Shown here: piece by piece, positions 5,637 through 6,566 of the stretch
How the letters are laid out: each line of letters starts with the position of its first letter
Position numbering within the stretch: the stretch's first letter is position 1
Source: Candidatus Sivonenia alaskensis PMM_0068
Lineage (GTDB): Bacteria > Cyanobacteriota > Cyanobacteriia > Gloeobacterales > PMM-0068
Length of the DNA: 6,566 bases
Assembly: GCA_949127685.1 (NCBI GenBank)
Contig: CASBPW010000056.1
Location: 1-6,566, forward strand
Direction of reading: 5' to 3'
The notes under the pieces: model-generated
Databases searched by the model: none
The model's input: the letters and a program-made list of their open reading frames with translations, nothing else
Told to the model about the DNA's origin: nothing
Position numbers and translations under genes: made by a program

Positions 5637-6197
5637 ATGTACTGTACCTGTCCTCTACCGAGAGATCATCCAGTTATGACCTTTACCTTTGAATCCGCTA
5701 TTGAAGAAGCCCAGAATCTTCTAGATACTCACGCTGCTGGAACTTTATCCGAAGCTGAGATGATAGCCAGAACCAAAGCCCTCTTAGAGACAGAAGTAGG
5801 AGCGAGGGGATTTTTTGTTGTCTTTCTGACGGGAGACTCTTCCCTGGCAGACCAACCTCCAGACTGGCTGCTATCGCTTTTTGCGCAAGGGCCAGACTTG
5901 GTGGCTGAACTGTTGGTTAAAAATTTAGCGATGTCTACTGCCACAGCTCTTGCCCATGAAGCTCAAGGCAACCCAGAACATGCGGATGGCTCTCGACAGG
6001 TGGCACGACGGACAACAGCCATCCTAAAAGCTTTGCGCCACCCTCCTTTTGGTCCCGTTTCCGCCTTAGAACAAAAAGCTGTGGCAATGCTCCAGACCTT
6101 GAACCAGGAGCATGGTCCCTACCGTAGTTTCTTAGACCGATGGGGATACGATAGCAACCAGCTTCAAGCGATTAGCCACGCTTTTGAGAAAGTCTAA
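5637..6197 (+). CDS. Conserved hypothetical protein, soluble, probably cyanobacterial
   Basis: I do not recognise a named function. The 186-residue product has no signal peptide or membrane segment and looks mostly helical. It has an acidic helical N-terminal part (ESAIEEAQNLL, 19-29), a hydrophobic strand-like centre GARGFFVVFLTGD (55-67) followed by PPDWLL (74-79), a helix ELLVKNLAMSTATALAH (91-107) and a C-terminal segment ending YRSFLDRWGYDSNQLQAI (162-179). This pattern resembles a small family of uncharacterised proteins I associate with cyanobacteria; that memory is not a database result. ATG at 5637 has AAGGG 9 bases upstream (5623-5627). The first 13 residues (MYCTCPLPRDHPV) look atypical, so ATG at 5676 (MTFTFESAIEE) is a serious alternative with a weaker GAGAG 11 bases upstream. 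It stands alone, divergent from the NmrA-like gene and convergent with the hydrolase. Confidence 0.8.
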   Translation: MYCTCPLPRDHPVMTFTFESAIEEAQNLLDTHAAGTLSEAEMIARTKALLETEVGARGFFVVFLTGDSSLADQPPDWLLSLFAQGPDLVAELLVKNLAMSTATALAHEAQGNPEHADGSRQVARRTTAILKALRHPPFGPVSALEQKAVAMLQTLNQEHGPYRSFLDRWGYDSNQLQAISHAFEKV

Positions 6198-6223
6198 AAA
6201 TCTAAGGGTTTATTCATGCTTCC

Positions 6224-6566
6224 TTAGTGTGTAATCAGATTGATTAGCCGAGGATAGACAATATCGATTCGCTGATCCGGTTTGGTTGGGTCGATCAAAT
6301 CATGACCTAGCCGCAACGCTGCCTCAAATTCATAGGTCCTAACACGCGCGTTATGCCCACGCCAGACCTTCACGACAGCGGCGGTAAGAACATTATTGAT
6401 ATCTGGGTCATTAGCATTGGTCACAGCCAAAATGGAATGTGCGGCTGGAGGTTCTCTCTGCGCTGCGACTTGGACCGCAAACCCGAGACGAAGAAGCTCG
6501 GCTAGCACACGAGTGGAATAACGAGGATAAGCATAGGCCGGCCCGGTATCATCTTCGCGGGAAGGG
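6224..6566 (-). CDS. Probable alpha/beta hydrolase, C-terminal part (5' end outside window)
   Basis: The minus-strand frame is open from the right edge to a TAA at 6224-6226, giving the last 113 residues. A GTG at 6508 is not a true start, because the frame continues upstream without a stop and reads GPAYAYPRYSTR before it. The pattern suggests the end of an alpha/beta hydrolase: a strand and loop ILAVTNANDPDINN, where an aspartate would be the acid of the triad, then a helix, then a strand RVRTYEF and LGHDLIDP, whose histidine would be the catalytic base, then VYPRLINLI as the last helix. The nucleophile serine would be outside the window, so the activity cannot be confirmed and no substrate can be named. 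The 26-base gap to the convergent hypothetical gene shows no clear terminator. Confidence 0.65.
   Translation of the reverse strand, partial: PSREDDTGPAYAYPRYSTRVLAELLRLGFAVQVAAQREPPAAHSILAVTNANDPDINNVLTAAVVKVWRGHNARVRTYEFEAALRLGHDLIDPTKPDQRIDIVYPRLINLITH

Noticed and set aside
1..6566. CRISPR arrays, tRNA or rRNA genes, insertion sequences, phage genes, HIP1 (GCGATCGC) repeats
   Set aside because: Looked for on both strands; no repeat array, cloverleaf, transposase, integrase or exact HIP1 octamer was seen.
1..6566. A novel multi-gene system
   Set aside because: The genes belong to known, unrelated families and mostly stand alone in opposing directions; nothing suggests a joint function beyond the two-gene importer.

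Overview
The window looks like ordinary chromosome from a bacterium of roughly 50% GC, most likely a cyanobacterium. The main pointers are a DUF92/VTE6-type membrane protein (the family that includes the phytyl-phosphate kinase of cyanobacteria and plastids), a conserved hypothetical of a kind I associate with cyanobacteria, and a Zur-type operator of the 7-1-7 form known there. No photosystem gene, rRNA or tRNA is present, so this assignment is an inference.

Layout, left to right. (1) 1-757, minus: N-terminal 252 codons of the A/G-specific adenine glycosylase MutY, cut by the window edge. (2) A Zur/Fur-like box at 732-746 lies in the first codons of mutY and upstream of a divergent plus-strand pair. 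(3) 851-2466, plus: an ABC-type zinc (or manganese) importer, ATPase then permease, coupled by a 1-base TAATG overlap and with no solute-binding protein gene beside them. (4) 2417-3133, minus: a DUF92/VTE6-family membrane protein, overlapping the permease tail-to-tail by 50 bases. (5) 3134-3460: a gap holding a two-stage hairpin, a short hydrophobic minus-strand frame without a standard start codon, and a candidate leuB promoter. (6) 3461-4549, plus: leuB, 3-isopropylmalate dehydrogenase. (7) 4577-5428, minus: an NmrA-like atypical short-chain dehydrogenase. (8) 5456-5636: a divergent intergenic region with a perfect 15-base palindrome and repeated TTGGGC elements. (9) 5637-6197, plus: a soluble conserved hypothetical. 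(10) 6224-6566, minus: the C-terminal part of a probable alpha/beta hydrolase.

The genes do not form one pathway. They are mostly single transcription units facing toward or away from each other; only the two transporter genes form a clear operon. Housekeeping roles (DNA repair, metal uptake, leucine synthesis, prenol salvage) sit beside two genes of unknown substrate. I see no phage, transposon, CRISPR or defence module and no convincing new biological system. The parts most worth a second look are regulatory: the Zur-like box, the palindrome in front of the NmrA-like gene, and the 3134-3460 gap.
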